Counted from the first letter of the stretch, positions 41,300-49,713 are shown. The stretch: 64,000 bases of DNA from Actinomadura terrae (GCF_022751215.1 NZ_JAICDG010000007.1:129643-193642); one strand, 5' to 3'. The notes: generated from the letters alone by a model not told the origin. Program-made: numbers and translations.

Positions 41300-41935
41300 C
41301 TAGGCCCGGGTGGTGAGGACCTCGTCGATCAGGCCGTACTCGCGGGCCTCCTCGGCGGTGAAGTAGCGGTCGCGGTCCAGGTCGCGGCGGACGGTCGCCG
41401 GGTCGCGGCCGGTCGCGGCGGCCACGATCGCGTCGGTCTGCTCGCGCAGCCGCAGCACCTCCCGCGCCTGGATCTCCAGGTCGCTCGACTGGCCCCGGGA
41501 CACCTCGATCGACGGCTCGTGCAGCATGATCCGGGAGCGCACCAGCGCGGCGCGCTTACCGGGCTCGCCCGCCGCGAGCAGCACCGCCGCCGCCGACGCG
41601 GCCTGCCCGACGCAGGTCGTCTCGACCGGCGGCCGGATGTACTGCATCGTGTCGTGGATCGCCAGCATCGCCGTCAGCGACCCGCCCGGCGAGTTGATGT
41701 ACAGGGCGATGGGACGGTCGGGGTCCATCCCCTCCAGCGCGAGGAGCTGCGCGGTGACGTCGTTGGCGCTGGTGTCGTCCACGGGCGCGCCGAGGAAGAC
41801 GATGCGGTCCTCGAACAGCTTGTTGTAGGGGGTCATCTCCTTGACCCCGTAGGCCGTCCGCTCGACGAACGAGGGGACGAGATAGCGGCCCTGCTCGCCG
41901 TACGCCCCGCGCCCGCCGTACGCCCCGCGCGTCAC
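41300..41935 (-). CDS. clpP2: ATP-dependent Clp protease proteolytic subunit (second copy)
   Basis: A 211-residue ClpP serine peptidase with the catalytic Ser in GQAASAAAV, His in IMLHEPS and Asp in DLDRDRYF. YINSPGGS and the C-terminal EYGLIDEVL are family-typical. It forms mixed rings with the other ClpP and works with ClpX or ClpC. GTG 41935 overlaps the stop of the first clpP (GTGA); the first 20 residues are Gly/Tyr-rich. Confidence 0.95.
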   Translation of the reverse strand: MTRGAYGGRGAYGEQGRYLVPSFVERTAYGVKEMTPYNKLFEDRIVFLGAPVDDTSANDVTAQLLALEGMDPDRPIALYINSPGGSLTAMLAIHDTMQYIRPPVETTCVGQAASAAAVLLAAGEPGKRAALVRSRIMLHEPSIEVSRGQSSDLEIQAREVLRLREQTDAIVAAATGRDPATVRRDLDRDRYFTAEEAREYGLIDEVLTTRA

Positions 41936-42627
41936 GACCCCACCCGGTCGGTGCTGTCGATCACGTGGTCGACGAAGCCGTACTCGCGGGCCGCCTCGGC
42001 GGTGAACCAACGGTCGCGGTCGGCGTCGGCCTCGATGCGCTCCAGCGGCTGCCCGGTGTGGAACGCGGTCCGCTCGGCGAGGACCCGCTTGAGGTACACC
42101 GACTGCTCGGCCTGGATCTTGATGTCGGACGCGGTGCCGCCGATCCCGCCGTGCGGCTGGTGCATCATCACCCGGGCGTGCCGCAGCGCGAACCGCTTGC
42201 CCGCCGTGCCCGCGCACAGCAGCGTCTGCCCCATGGAGGCGGCCATCCCCATCGCGACCGTCGAGACGTCGTTGGGGACGAACTGCATCATGTCGTAGAT
42301 CGCCATCCCGGCGTCGACGACCCCGCCGGGGGAGTTGATGTAGATCGTGATGTCGCGGTCGGCGTCGTGCGCGGCGAGCAGCAGCAGCTGCGCGTTCACG
42401 CGGTTGGCGACCTGGTCGTCGATCTCGGACCCGAGGAACACGATCCGCTGCGCGAGCAGCCGCTCCGAGAGCTGCGCCTCGGCGAGCTGCGGCGCCTCGG
42501 CGACCTTCGCCCACGACCTGCCGACGTAGGTCTCGGCGCGCCGCTCGGCCTCGACCGGCCGGGGCGGACCCGCCGGACCTGCCGTCCAGGCGTGTCCGGG
42601 ACGGTCCTTGCCGGGTGTGTGGAACAC
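41932..42627 (-). CDS. clpP1: ATP-dependent Clp protease proteolytic subunit (first copy)
   Basis: A 231-residue ClpP with Ser131 in GMAASMG, His156 in VMMHQPHGG and Asp in DADRDRWF. An N-terminal extension of about 45 residues, Pro/Ala-rich, may be a propeptide. GTG 42627 has GAGGAGG at good spacing. It heads the clpP1-clpP2 operon and is divergent from an orphan antitoxin-like gene; an array of TGTAC repeats lies just upstream. Confidence 0.95.
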   Translation of the reverse strand: MFHTPGKDRPGHAWTAGPAGPPRPVEAERRAETYVGRSWAKVAEAPQLAEAQLSERLLAQRIVFLGSEIDDQVANRVNAQLLLLAAHDADRDITIYINSPGGVVDAGMAIYDMMQFVPNDVSTVAMGMAASMGQTLLCAGTAGKRFALRHARVMMHQPHGGIGGTASDIKIQAEQSVYLKRVLAERTAFHTGQPLERIEADADRDRWFTAEAAREYGFVDHVIDSTDRVGS

Positions 42628-42648
42628 CGGAGCCTCCTCAAGATCAAC

Positions 42649-42686
42649 TGTACAGAACGTACGCTTTGTACGTGTACGGAGCGTAC
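42649..42686. promoter_or_regulatory. TGTAC/GTACG operator array between clpP1 and yefM-like gene
   Basis: Three palindromic elements lie in 38 bases: TGTACA at 42649-42654; ACGTAC-N5-GTACGT at 42657-42673, perfect; and GTACG-GAG-CGTAC at 42674-42686, perfect. TGTACA cores are the known operator motif of YefM-YoeB. The array sits between the clpP1 GTG (42627) and the antitoxin-like ATG (42726), so one protein could control both genes. Confidence 0.7.
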
Positions 42687-42725
42687 CGCCGTCACAGGGG
42701 GAGGACCAGGGAGGTTCGCTATACG

Positions 42726-43022
42726 ATGAACAGCGTGGAAAAGCCGGTGACCGAGGCACGCAAGGAGTTCGCCGACCTGGTGAACCGGGTCGCCTATACG
42801 GGCGAGCGCGTCGCGCTGACGCGCCGCGGCAAGGTCATGGCGGCCCTGGTGTCCGCGGAGGACCTGGAGCTGCTGGAGAGCCTGCGCGCCGGTCGGCTGG
42901 ACCTCACCCAGACGGGTCCGGCCGCGGGGGCGCCGCCGGAGCGCGTCCAGCCCTCGCCGCTGCGGATCGCGGCGGAGTACCGTCCCGGCGGTCCGCCGCG
43001 TCCGCCGGGCTTCGGCCGCTGA
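42726..43022 (+). CDS. Phd/YefM family antitoxin-like protein (orphan)
   Basis: A 98-residue protein with the Phd/YefM DNA-binding half: VTEARKEFADLVNRVAYTGERVALTRRGKVMAALVS, followed by a disordered Pro-rich tail. Family members bind DNA through this part and neutralise a toxin with the tail. No YoeB/Doc-like toxin is next to it; the convergent gene is an alpha/beta hydrolase. It may act as a regulator only, repressing itself and perhaps clpP1-clpP2 through the TGTAC array. ATG 42726 has GGGAGG about eleven bases upstream. Confidence 0.85.
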   Translation: MNSVEKPVTEARKEFADLVNRVAYTGERVALTRRGKVMAALVSAEDLELLESLRAGRLDLTQTGPAAGAPPERVQPSPLRIAAEYRPGGPPRPPGFGR

Positions 43023-44169
43023 CCCCGTCCTTCCTGCCCGTCCCGGCGCCTCCGGCGAGGACGTGGGCGGTGAAGACCTCGATCCCGTCCACCAGCGCCT
43101 CGAAGCGCGGGGAGCGGAACAGGTCGAAGCAGTGCTGCGCACCGGGCAGTTCCGCGTGGACGACGGGCGCGCGGGAGACGGCGCGGAGCCGCGCGGCGAA
43201 CGCGCGGGCCTCCTCGGCGGGCATGCACGTGTCGGCGTCGCCGTGCGCGACGAGGAACGGCGGCGCGCCGTCGTGGGCGCGCTCCAGTGCCGAGGTCGCG
43301 GGGCCGTCCTCGTACACCTCGCCGTAGTACCCGTACAGGCAGACGGCGGCGGCGACGGAGGTGTCGGCGTCCTCGAAGCCGGGCTGGAGGGCGGGATCGC
43401 CCTGGGTGAAGGCGGCCATGGCGGCCAGGTGCGCCCCGGCGGAGCTGCCCGCCACGACCACCCGGGACGGGTCGGCGCCGTACTCGGCCGCGTGCGCGCG
43501 GGCCCACGCGATGATCCGCTTGGTGTCGACGAGCGGGTCGGGGTAGCGCGACCCGGGCCGCAGCCGGTAGGTGGCGCTGACGCACATCCAGCCCCGGCTC
43601 GCGAGGCGGTGCGTCAGAAGCCGCGCCTCGCGTCCCTTGCGTCCGCCGGTGAACCCGCCGCCGTGCAGGTGGATGAGGATGGGTCCGCCCGTGGGGCGGG
43701 ACCGGTGGTGGTGGACGTCGAGCAGGTTCCGCTTGTCGGCGGGGCCGTAGGCGATGTTCCTGACGCGCTGGACGTGGCGGGGCCGGACCGGCAGGGGTGC
43801 CAGCAGCAGCGCGGCGCGCCGCCGCCAGGTGAGCGGCGCGGTCGCGGCGGGCACGCCCAGGCCCGTGGTGAGCGCCTGGTCGATGACGGGCCGCGCGCGG
43901 GCGGAGCGGCGGGCGATGACGGCCAGTGCGACGCTGGCCAGCACCGCCGCCGCGGTGACCGCGCGGGCGGCGGGGGTGGCGAGGTCGCCCTGCGCGGCCG
44001 CGACCGCCGTCGACAGCCACAGCCAGGCCAGCGCCGCGAACGGCAGCTCGTTGACGACCAGGCCGGAGCGGAAGCTGACCCGGCCGAGGAACCGGCCGTG
44101 CAGCGGGACGAGCGCGAAGAACACGAACCACCCCGCGACCGCCACGGTGATCAGATACCCGTACGGCAT
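42904..44169 (-). CDS. Membrane-anchored alpha/beta hydrolase (esterase/lipase type)
   Basis: A 421-residue protein. Three or four N-terminal TM segments (to about 100) lead to a hydrolase domain with oxyanion motif HLHGGGFTGG, nucleophile elbow GSSAGAH, acid in HGDADTC and His in GAQHCFD, so the triad is intact. This resembles hormone-sensitive-lipase-type carboxylesterases. The C-terminal tail (about 50 residues, low complexity) overlaps the 3' end of the antitoxin-like gene by 119 bases in convergent orientation. ATG 44169 starts MPYGYLITVAVAGWF. Substrate unknown. Confidence 0.85.
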   Translation of the reverse strand: MPYGYLITVAVAGWFVFFALVPLHGRFLGRVSFRSGLVVNELPFAALAWLWLSTAVAAAQGDLATPAARAVTAAAVLASVALAVIARRSARARPVIDQALTTGLGVPAATAPLTWRRRAALLLAPLPVRPRHVQRVRNIAYGPADKRNLLDVHHHRSRPTGGPILIHLHGGGFTGGRKGREARLLTHRLASRGWMCVSATYRLRPGSRYPDPLVDTKRIIAWARAHAAEYGADPSRVVVAGSSAGAHLAAMAAFTQGDPALQPGFEDADTSVAAAVCLYGYYGEVYEDGPATSALERAHDGAPPFLVAHGDADTCMPAEEARAFAARLRAVSRAPVVHAELPGAQHCFDLFRSPRFEALVDGIEVFTAHVLAGGAGTGRKDGVSGRSPADAADRRDGTPPRSAAARAGRAPAAPPRPDPSG

Positions 44170-44339
44170 GGGGTCTCGCTCCTTCGGTGACGCTGGGGGT
44201 CTCTCATGCGGATCAGCGTCGCCGGGACGGGACGCCCCGCGCATCGGGCGCCCGTCGGCGGCGGGTCAGCCCGGGGACGGGGGGCGGGTTCGACTTTGGT
44301 AGGTGCCGGGCGGGCGCGTCCGGCGGCTAGCTTGGCCCC

Positions 44340-45536
44340 GTGAACAGCGAGACCTTCGGCGACGCGCCGCCCGGGAGTGCTCCGGACCGGGTGCGGGGCC
44401 GCGCGGTGGCGGCGGCGGTCGCCGCGATGGCCGTGCTGGTGGCGGTGACGATCGGGGCGCGCAGCCAGTCCGGCGTCGTGGGCGCGGTCATGGCGGCCGA
44501 CATCGCCGCCGGGGCGGCGGGGTGCGCGTTGCTGCCGGTCGTGGCGCGCCGTCCGGTGCCGGGCGCGCTGGCGCTCGCGGTGCTGGCGGCGCTGTCCCCG
44601 GCGGCGACCCCGCCCGCGACGCTCGGCGCGCTGTGGGCCGCCGAGCGGCGCCGGTTCCCGGTCGCGGCGGCGCTGGCGGCGGCGGGCGTCGCGGGCCACG
44701 CCGTCCAGGGGCTGTGGCGGCCGAGCGGCGGCATCTCCTACGCCTGGTGGCTGGGGCTGATCACGGTCGCCTACGGCGCGCTGGTCGGCTGGGGCGCGCT
44801 GGCGCGGGCGCGGCGGGCGCTGCTGGCCTCGCTGCGCGAGCGCGCGGCGCGCGCCGAGGCCGAGCAGGGGCGGCGGGTGGCCGAGGCGCGGATGCTGGAG
44901 CGGACGCGGATCGCCCGGGAGATGCACGACGTCCTCGCGCACCGGCTGTCGCTGCTGGCGACCTACGCGGGGGCGCTGGAGTACCGCCCGGACGCGCCGC
45001 CGGAGAAGCTGGCGCGCGCGGCGGGCGTCGTGCGCGCGGGCGCGCACCAGGCGCTGGACGAGCTGCGCGAGGTGATCCTGCTGCTGCGCTCCGACGACGA
45101 CGGCGCGGGAGAGGGTAACGGCGGGGTCGGCGGGCGGCCGCAGCCGGTGCTGGCCGACCTGCCGCGGCTGGTGGCCGAGTCCCGCGACGCGGGCGGGCTC
45201 GTCCGGCTCAGCGACCGGGTCGTGGACCCGGGCGCGCTGCCGGCCGCGGCGGGGCGCACCGCCTACCGGGTCGTCCAGGAGGGGCTGACCAACGCGCGCA
45301 AGCACGCGGCGGGCCAGCCGGTGGAGGTGGCGCTGGAGGGCCGCCCCGGCGGCCGCCTGGAGATCGACATCAGCAACCCGCTGCCGGACCCGGCGGCGCC
45401 CGGACCGGCGGTGCCGGGCTCGGGGACGGGGCTGGTCGGGCTGACCGAGCGGGTGCGGCTGGCCGGCGGGCGGCTGGACCACGGGACGGCGGCGGGGGAG
45501 TTCCGGGTGCGCGCCTGGCTACCATGGCCCGCGTGA
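44340..45536 (+). CDS. NarL-type sensor histidine kinase
   Basis: A 398-residue kinase with about five TM segments in the first 155 residues, a short coiled linker, the HisKA_3 box RIAREMHDVLAHRLSLL (His196) and an HATPase part with EGLTNARKHA and GLVGLTERVRLAGG. GTG 44340 has only a weak ribosome site. It overlaps the response regulator gene. No obvious target operon is adjacent; the divergent hydrolase gene is a candidate. Confidence 0.9.
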   Translation: MNSETFGDAPPGSAPDRVRGRAVAAAVAAMAVLVAVTIGARSQSGVVGAVMAADIAAGAAGCALLPVVARRPVPGALALAVLAALSPAATPPATLGALWAAERRRFPVAAALAAAGVAGHAVQGLWRPSGGISYAWWLGLITVAYGALVGWGALARARRALLASLRERAARAEAEQGRRVAEARMLERTRIAREMHDVLAHRLSLLATYAGALEYRPDAPPEKLARAAGVVRAGAHQALDELREVILLLRSDDDGAGEGNGGVGGRPQPVLADLPRLVAESRDAGGLVRLSDRVVDPGALPAAAGRTAYRVVQEGLTNARKHAAGQPVEVALEGRPGGRLEIDISNPLPDPAAPGPAVPGSGTGLVGLTERVRLAGGRLDHGTAAGEFRVRAWLPWPA

Positions 45537-46231
45537 ACGCCCCCGAACCCGCCCCTGGCCAGGCCCCTCAGGACCGCGCGGCGCGCCCGCTGCGGGTGCT
45601 GGTCGTCGACGACGACGCGCTCGTGCGGGCGGGGCTGGCGATGATGCTGGACGGCATCCACGGCATCCGGGTCGTGGGGGAGGCCGCCGACGGCGCGGAG
45701 GTGCCCGCCGCCGCCGACGCCCTGGCCCCGGACGTGGTGCTGATGGACCTGCGGATGCCGGGCGTGGACGGGATCACCGCGACCGCCCGGCTGCGCCGCC
45801 GCCCCGACCCGCCGGAGGTGATCGTCCTGACCACGTTCGACGCCGACGAGAACATCCTGCGGGCGCTGCGGGCGGGCGCCGGCGGGTTCCTGCTGAAGGA
45901 CACGCCGCCGGACCGGATCGTCCAGGCGGTGCGGCGGGTCGCCGAGGGCGAGCCGATCCTGTCGCCCCGGGTGACGCGGCGGCTGATGGAGCGCGCGGCG
46001 GTGCAGGCGGGCGCCTACGAGCGGGCGCGGGACGCGCTGGCCGCGCTCAGCCCGCGCGAGGGCGAGGTGGCCGTGGCGGTGGCGCGCGGCAGCAGCAACG
46101 CCGAGATCGCGGCGGAGCTGCTCATGACGGTCGCGACGGTGAAGGCGCACGTCTCCCACGTCCTGGACAAGCTCGGCCTGGACAACCGGACCCAGATCGC
46201 GCTCCTCGCCCACGACGCCGGGCTGGCCTGA
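45524..46231 (+). CDS. NarL/FixJ-family response regulator
   Basis: A 235-residue regulator with receiver motifs VVDDDALV, VLMDLRMPG (Asp75) and GFLLKDTPP, then a LuxR-type HTH (LSPREGEVAVAVARGSSNAEIA, VKAHVSHVLDKLGLDNR). ATG 45524 overlaps the kinase gene by 13 bases; GTG 45533, giving a GTGA overlap, is equally possible. It pairs with the preceding kinase. Confidence 0.93.
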   Translation: MARVNAPEPAPGQAPQDRAARPLRVLVVDDDALVRAGLAMMLDGIHGIRVVGEAADGAEVPAAADALAPDVVLMDLRMPGVDGITATARLRRRPDPPEVIVLTTFDADENILRALRAGAGGFLLKDTPPDRIVQAVRRVAEGEPILSPRVTRRLMERAAVQAGAYERARDALAALSPREGEVAVAVARGSSNAEIAAELLMTVATVKAHVSHVLDKLGLDNRTQIALLAHDAGLA

Positions 46232-46242
46232 GCCGGGGGCGG

Positions 46243-46701
46243 TCAGTCGGTCACCTTGATCTTCTTCATGGTGGGCTGGGAGATCACCCGGGCGACCCCC
46301 GGGATACAGATGATCTTCGTGGTCTGGAAGGTCTCGTAGGCGGTGTGGTCGGCGACCAGGACGCGCAGGTGGTAGTCGGGCGCGCCGAACACGCGGCGGA
46401 ACTCCACGACCTCCTCGCACGCGGAGATCGCGGCCTCCAGCCCCTCCAGCGTCCGCAGGTCGCTGACCGACACCTCGATGGACACCAGCACCTCCAGCCC
46501 GCGCCCGGTCGCCTCGGGGTCGACGCGCGCCCGGTAGCCGGTGATGACCCCGGCCTCCTCCAGCCGCCGCACCCGGCGCAGGCACGGCGGCGGCGTCAGC
46601 CCGACCCGCCGGGCCAGCTCCACGTTGGTCAACCGGCCGTCCCGCTGGAGCTGCAACAAAATTTCGCGGTCAATGGCGTCAAGTTCATATTCATTGCTCA
46701 T
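46243..46701 (-). CDS. Lrp/AsnC family transcriptional regulator
   Basis: A 152-residue regulator: winged-helix N terminus (LDAIDREILLQLQRDGRLTNVELARRVGLTPPPCLRRVRRLEEAGVI spread over 7-53) and a RAM/AsnC ligand domain with VRVLV-type strands and FGAPDYHLRVLV. It probably senses an amino acid and controls the divergent azlC gene 63 bases away, a common pairing for branched-chain amino-acid export. Confidence 0.94.
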   Translation of the reverse strand: MSNEYELDAIDREILLQLQRDGRLTNVELARRVGLTPPPCLRRVRRLEEAGVITGYRARVDPEATGRGLEVLVSIEVSVSDLRTLEGLEAAISACEEVVEFRRVFGAPDYHLRVLVADHTAYETFQTTKIICIPGVARVISQPTMKKIKVTD

Positions 46702-46764
46702 TCGACGATTCTAGCGTCATAGGTCGAAATCATATAAGGCGCGATTCTTTCTAGAATTGCTCCC
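46702..46764. promoter_or_regulatory. Divergent lrp/azlC promoter with ATTCTAG repeats
   Basis: This A+T-richer 63-base gap contains the palindrome ATTCT-TTCT-AGAAT (46744-46757) and an upstream ATTCTAG (46708-46714) that is the inverted partner of CTAGAAT at 46751-46757. These are good candidate Lrp-family sites covering both promoters. GTCATAGG and CATATAAG offer possible -10 elements, not resolved. Confidence 0.6.
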
Positions 46765-47484
46765 ATGGTGACGGTGCGGACGGTGCCGGTTCCCGCGCTA
46801 CGCCGTGGGTTGCGGCAGGGGTTGGCGGACTCGGGCCCGGTGGGGCTGGGCGCCGTCCCGATGGGGGTGGCGTTCGGGGTGCTGGTCGCCCACTCGGGGC
46901 TGGCCTGGTGGTGGGCGAGCGTGTTCTCCGGGCTGATCTACGCCGGCTCGCTGGAGTTCCTGTTCCTCGGCCTGGTGCTTGTGTCCGCGCCGCTGGGGAC
47001 GGTCGCGATGACGGCGTTCCTGGTCAACTTCCGGCACGTCTTCTACGCGCTGTCGTTCCCCCTGGACCGCGTCCGGGGGCGTCTCGGGAAGCTCTACAGC
47101 ACCTTCGCGTTGTCGGACGAGGCGTACGCGGTCGCGGCGGGCACGGACGCGGCGTCGTTCGGCGGCGGGCGCGTCCTGCGCCTCCAGGCGTTCGTCCACC
47201 TGTACTGGGCGGGCGGCGCGACGGCGGGGGCGCTGCTGGGGACGGTCGTCCCGGCCCGGGTGGCCGGGCTGGACTTCGCGGTGACGGCGCTGTTCACCGT
47301 CCTGGCCCTGGACGCCTTCCGCGCGTCCGCGCCGGGCCGCCGCGACGTCGCGGGCGCGGTGCTGGCGGGGGCGTGCGCGCTGGCGGCGCGGCTCGTCCTG
47401 CCGGGGCAGATGCTGCCGGCCGCCTTCGCCCTGTTCACCGCGGCTCTGCTGGCCCGCCGCGCCCTGCGCCGCGCCGGGTCTTGA
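46765..47484 (+). CDS. azlC: AzlC family branched-chain amino-acid exporter, large subunit
   Basis: A 239-residue membrane protein of the AzlC family: GLGAVPMGVAFGVLVAHSGLAWWWA, FSGLIYAGSLEFLFLGL, FLVNFRHVFYALSFP and LSDEAYAVA are diagnostic. With AzlD it forms an exporter for branched-chain amino acids or analogues. ATG 46765 follows the divergent promoter region shared with the Lrp regulator. Confidence 0.94.
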   Translation: MVTVRTVPVPALRRGLRQGLADSGPVGLGAVPMGVAFGVLVAHSGLAWWWASVFSGLIYAGSLEFLFLGLVLVSAPLGTVAMTAFLVNFRHVFYALSFPLDRVRGRLGKLYSTFALSDEAYAVAAGTDAASFGGGRVLRLQAFVHLYWAGGATAGALLGTVVPARVAGLDFAVTALFTVLALDAFRASAPGRRDVAGAVLAGACALAARLVLPGQMLPAAFALFTAALLARRALRRAGS

Positions 47485-47571
47485 CCGTGGACCTGCCCCT
47501 CCCACCCCTCCCGCCCCTGACGTGCGCCCGCGCTCCACTTGCGCTGATCCTGGATCTGCCCGTGACCGACC

Positions 47572-47916
47572 TTGGACGTGCCTGTGCCTGACACCGGATA
47601 CCTGCTGGCCGCCGTCGCGACGGCCGTCGCGGTGACGTGGAGCCTGCGCGCGCTGCCGTTCGCCGTGCTCGCGCCGCTGCGCTCCAGCCCCCTGCTCGCC
47701 TACCTGGGCGCGGCGATGCCGGTGGGGGTGATGGTGATCCTCGCCGTGTACACGCTGCGCGACCTGGACCCGGGCGTCCCGGACCGGGCGGTGCCCGCCG
47801 CGCTGGCGCTCGCGTTCACGGTGGCGGCGCACCTGTGGCGGCGCGACGCCGTCCTGTCGATCCTGGGCGGCACCGCCGTGCACGTGGCGCTGTGCAGTAC
47901 GGTCTTCGCGCCGTGA
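47572..47916 (+). CDS. azlD: AzlD family small transporter subunit
   Basis: A 114-residue membrane protein with SLRALPFAVLAPLRSSPLLAYLG, VMVILAVYTLRD and a final hydrophobic segment, as in AzlD. It is the partner of AzlC. The start is uncertain: TTG 47572, GTG 47578 and GTG 47584 are all in frame and no ribosome site stands out. The 87-base gap from azlC holds three imperfect copies of a TGGA(C/T)-TGCCC-like motif. Confidence 0.88.
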   Translation: MDVPVPDTGYLLAAVATAVAVTWSLRALPFAVLAPLRSSPLLAYLGAAMPVGVMVILAVYTLRDLDPGVPDRAVPAALALAFTVAAHLWRRDAVLSILGGTAVHVALCSTVFAP

Positions 47917-47940
47917 GCCGGGCGGCGCGCGGGTCCCGTG

Positions 47941-48459
47941 TCAGGCGGCCCATCCTTCGGGGTTGGAGAAGGATTCGCGGGTGATGCCCGATCCGGTGTC
48001 GGGGAAGTCCCCGAACCGCTCGTGGTGGACGTGGAAGAAGAGGTAGCACATGCTCTCGCAGTAGGCGTCCAGGATCGCCATGCGGGGATCGCGGACCACG
48101 GCGGTGTAGTACTCCCGGCCCAGCGCGACGACGAATCCGCGCGCGTACAGGAAGCCGTCGTCGGAGCCGTCGGTGACGGCGTGGACGTCGGCGCGGTCGA
48201 TGTCGAACAGCAGCCGCTCGACCGCCCGGTCCAGGGCGGTGAGCTCCTCCGATGACAGGTCGCGGCTCAGGTCGGCGAGGTTGTCCAGGAACCCCTTCAG
48301 GGCGTCGTCGACGAGGGAGAAGGGCGGCGCGCCGTAGAGCTCGTCGCCGGGCTCGGGGGTCCGCCGCGCGAGCTCCTGCCGCGCCTGGGCGACCTCCGGG
48401 CCGAGCGGCGCCCACGCCGCCTCCACCAGCTCCCACAGCCGCGCCGTCTCGTCGTTCAT
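47941..48459 (-). CDS. DUF4240 family protein
   Basis: A 172-residue soluble protein. LWELVEAAW near the start, LSSEELTALDRAVERLLFDIDRADV and the acidic/aromatic body with FLYARGFVVALGREYY resemble DUF4240 proteins, whose function is unknown. ATG 48459 has GGAGGAG about six to eight bases upstream. It converges with azlD and stands alone. Confidence 0.65.
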   Translation of the reverse strand: MNDETARLWELVEAAWAPLGPEVAQARQELARRTPEPGDELYGAPPFSLVDDALKGFLDNLADLSRDLSSEELTALDRAVERLLFDIDRADVHAVTDGSDDGFLYARGFVVALGREYYTAVVRDPRMAILDAYCESMCYLFFHVHHERFGDFPDTGSGITRESFSNPEGWAA

Positions 48460-48578
48460 CCGCCGCTCCTCCACGCTCGCGCGCCCTCCGGTTCCATGCC
48501 GGGGGGCGTGATCCGATGGGGCCGATCCAAGCAGGCGGCACCGACATCGCATCGGCCGGGACGGGGCGGCGCAGGGGG

Positions 48579-49388
48579 TCAGTCGTCGTGGTGGACGGTG
48601 TGGGGCCACAGGCCGCGGGCGGCCATGACGTGGCGGAGGGTGACGAGCTCGTCGGTCATGATGCCGTCGACGCCGAGGTCGAGGAGGCGTTCCATGGCGG
48701 CGGGGTCGTTGACCGTCCAGGCGTGGACCTTCAGGCCGAGGGCGTGGGCGTGCTCGACGAACGCCTCGGTGACGAAAGGGACGGGGCCGAGGCCGTAGGG
48801 GACCTGGGCGCAGGCGACGCCGGTGGCGGCGAGGCGGACGAGCTTGGCGGCGGGCCCGCCGTAGGAGCGGGCGCGCAGCGCCATGAGGCCGCGGGGGCCG
48901 AGCGCGGTGCACACGTCCCGGTCGGTGAACAGCGGGAGGCGGGCGCGCATCTGGGCGAGGCGGCGGGTGGAGAAGGAGGTGATGCACACCCGGTCCCAGG
49001 CGGCGGTGCGGTGCAGGACCTCGGCGAGGGGGCCGATGACGGGGGCGTCCTTGAGGTCGATGTTGACGCGGGCGGCGGGGAAGGAGCCGAGGATCTCCTC
49101 CAGGCGGGGGATGGGCTCGGTGCCGCCGATGCGCGCCTTGGCGACCTCGGCGTAGGGGAGGCGGGCGATGGCGCCGGTGTGGCCGGTGACGCGGTCCAGG
49201 GTGCGGTCGTGGAAGGCGACGACGACGCCGTCGGCGGTGGCGTGGGCGTCGGTCTCGAAGTAGCGGTAGCCGAGGTCGGCGGCGCGCTGGAAGGCGGCCA
49301 TGGAGTTCTCGGGCCGCCCGCCCGCCCCGCCGCGGTGGGCGAAGGGGATGGGGCCGGGGTGGTCGAGGAACGCGTACGAGCGGCGCAC
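48579..49388 (-). CDS. Glycerophosphodiester phosphodiesterase
   Basis: A 269-residue GDPD-fold enzyme that hydrolyses glycerophosphodiesters to glycerol-3-phosphate and an alcohol. Motifs: AHRGGAGGRPENSMAAF, YFETDAHATADGVVVAFHD, RVNIDLKD and HAWTVNDPAAMERLLDLGVDGIMTD. No signal peptide is seen, so it acts inside the cell. It starts with GTG 49388 and stands alone. Confidence 0.94.
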   Translation of the reverse strand: MRRSYAFLDHPGPIPFAHRGGAGGRPENSMAAFQRAADLGYRYFETDAHATADGVVVAFHDRTLDRVTGHTGAIARLPYAEVAKARIGGTEPIPRLEEILGSFPAARVNIDLKDAPVIGPLAEVLHRTAAWDRVCITSFSTRRLAQMRARLPLFTDRDVCTALGPRGLMALRARSYGGPAAKLVRLAATGVACAQVPYGLGPVPFVTEAFVEHAHALGLKVHAWTVNDPAAMERLLDLGVDGIMTDELVTLRHVMAARGLWPHTVHHDD

Positions 49389-49494
49389 CCGTCCGATTAT
49401 GGCGGAGCCCGCGGCCCACCTGGACCTTACTGTGTAAAGGCCGGTGGCGGTGTTACCGTCGACGCTCCCATCTGATCACCCAGAGGAGCAGGCG

Positions 49495-49713
49495 ATGGCG
49501 AACGCGGACGAGTACCGGGCGACGTTCGAGCTGGTGGACGTGGACGGCGACGGCTACATCTCGACGGCGGAGCTGAAGAACCTGATGCGGGCGCTGGGGG
49601 AGGGGATCACCGAGACGCGGGCGGTGGAGGTGGTCGTGGCCGCCGACCGCAACCACGACGGGAAGATCTCGCTGGAGGAGTTCGCGGCGCTGATGGAGAG
49701 CACCGCCCGCTGA
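49495..49713 (+). CDS. Small two-EF-hand calcium-binding protein
   Basis: A 72-residue protein with two canonical EF-hand loops: DVDGDGYISTAE (about 15-26) and DRNHDGKISLEE (about 51-62), each with the acidic residues and Gly6 in place. Size and layout match the small calcium buffers of actinomycetes such as CabC of Streptomyces coelicolor, linked to spore germination and aerial growth. AGGAG precedes ATG 49495. It probably buffers or senses cytosolic calcium. Confidence 0.92.
   Translation: MANADEYRATFELVDVDGDGYISTAELKNLMRALGEGITETRAVEVVVAADRNHDGKISLEEFAALMESTAR

Noticed and set aside
42726..43022. Complete toxin-antitoxin pair
   Set aside because: No YoeB/Doc/RelE-like small gene lies on either side; neighbours are clpP1 and an alpha/beta hydrolase.
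47485..47571. Repeat-rich gap between azlC and azlD as a regulatory element
   Set aside because: The TGGA-TGCCC-like copies are imperfect and GC-rich, and no hairpin or operator logic is clear.
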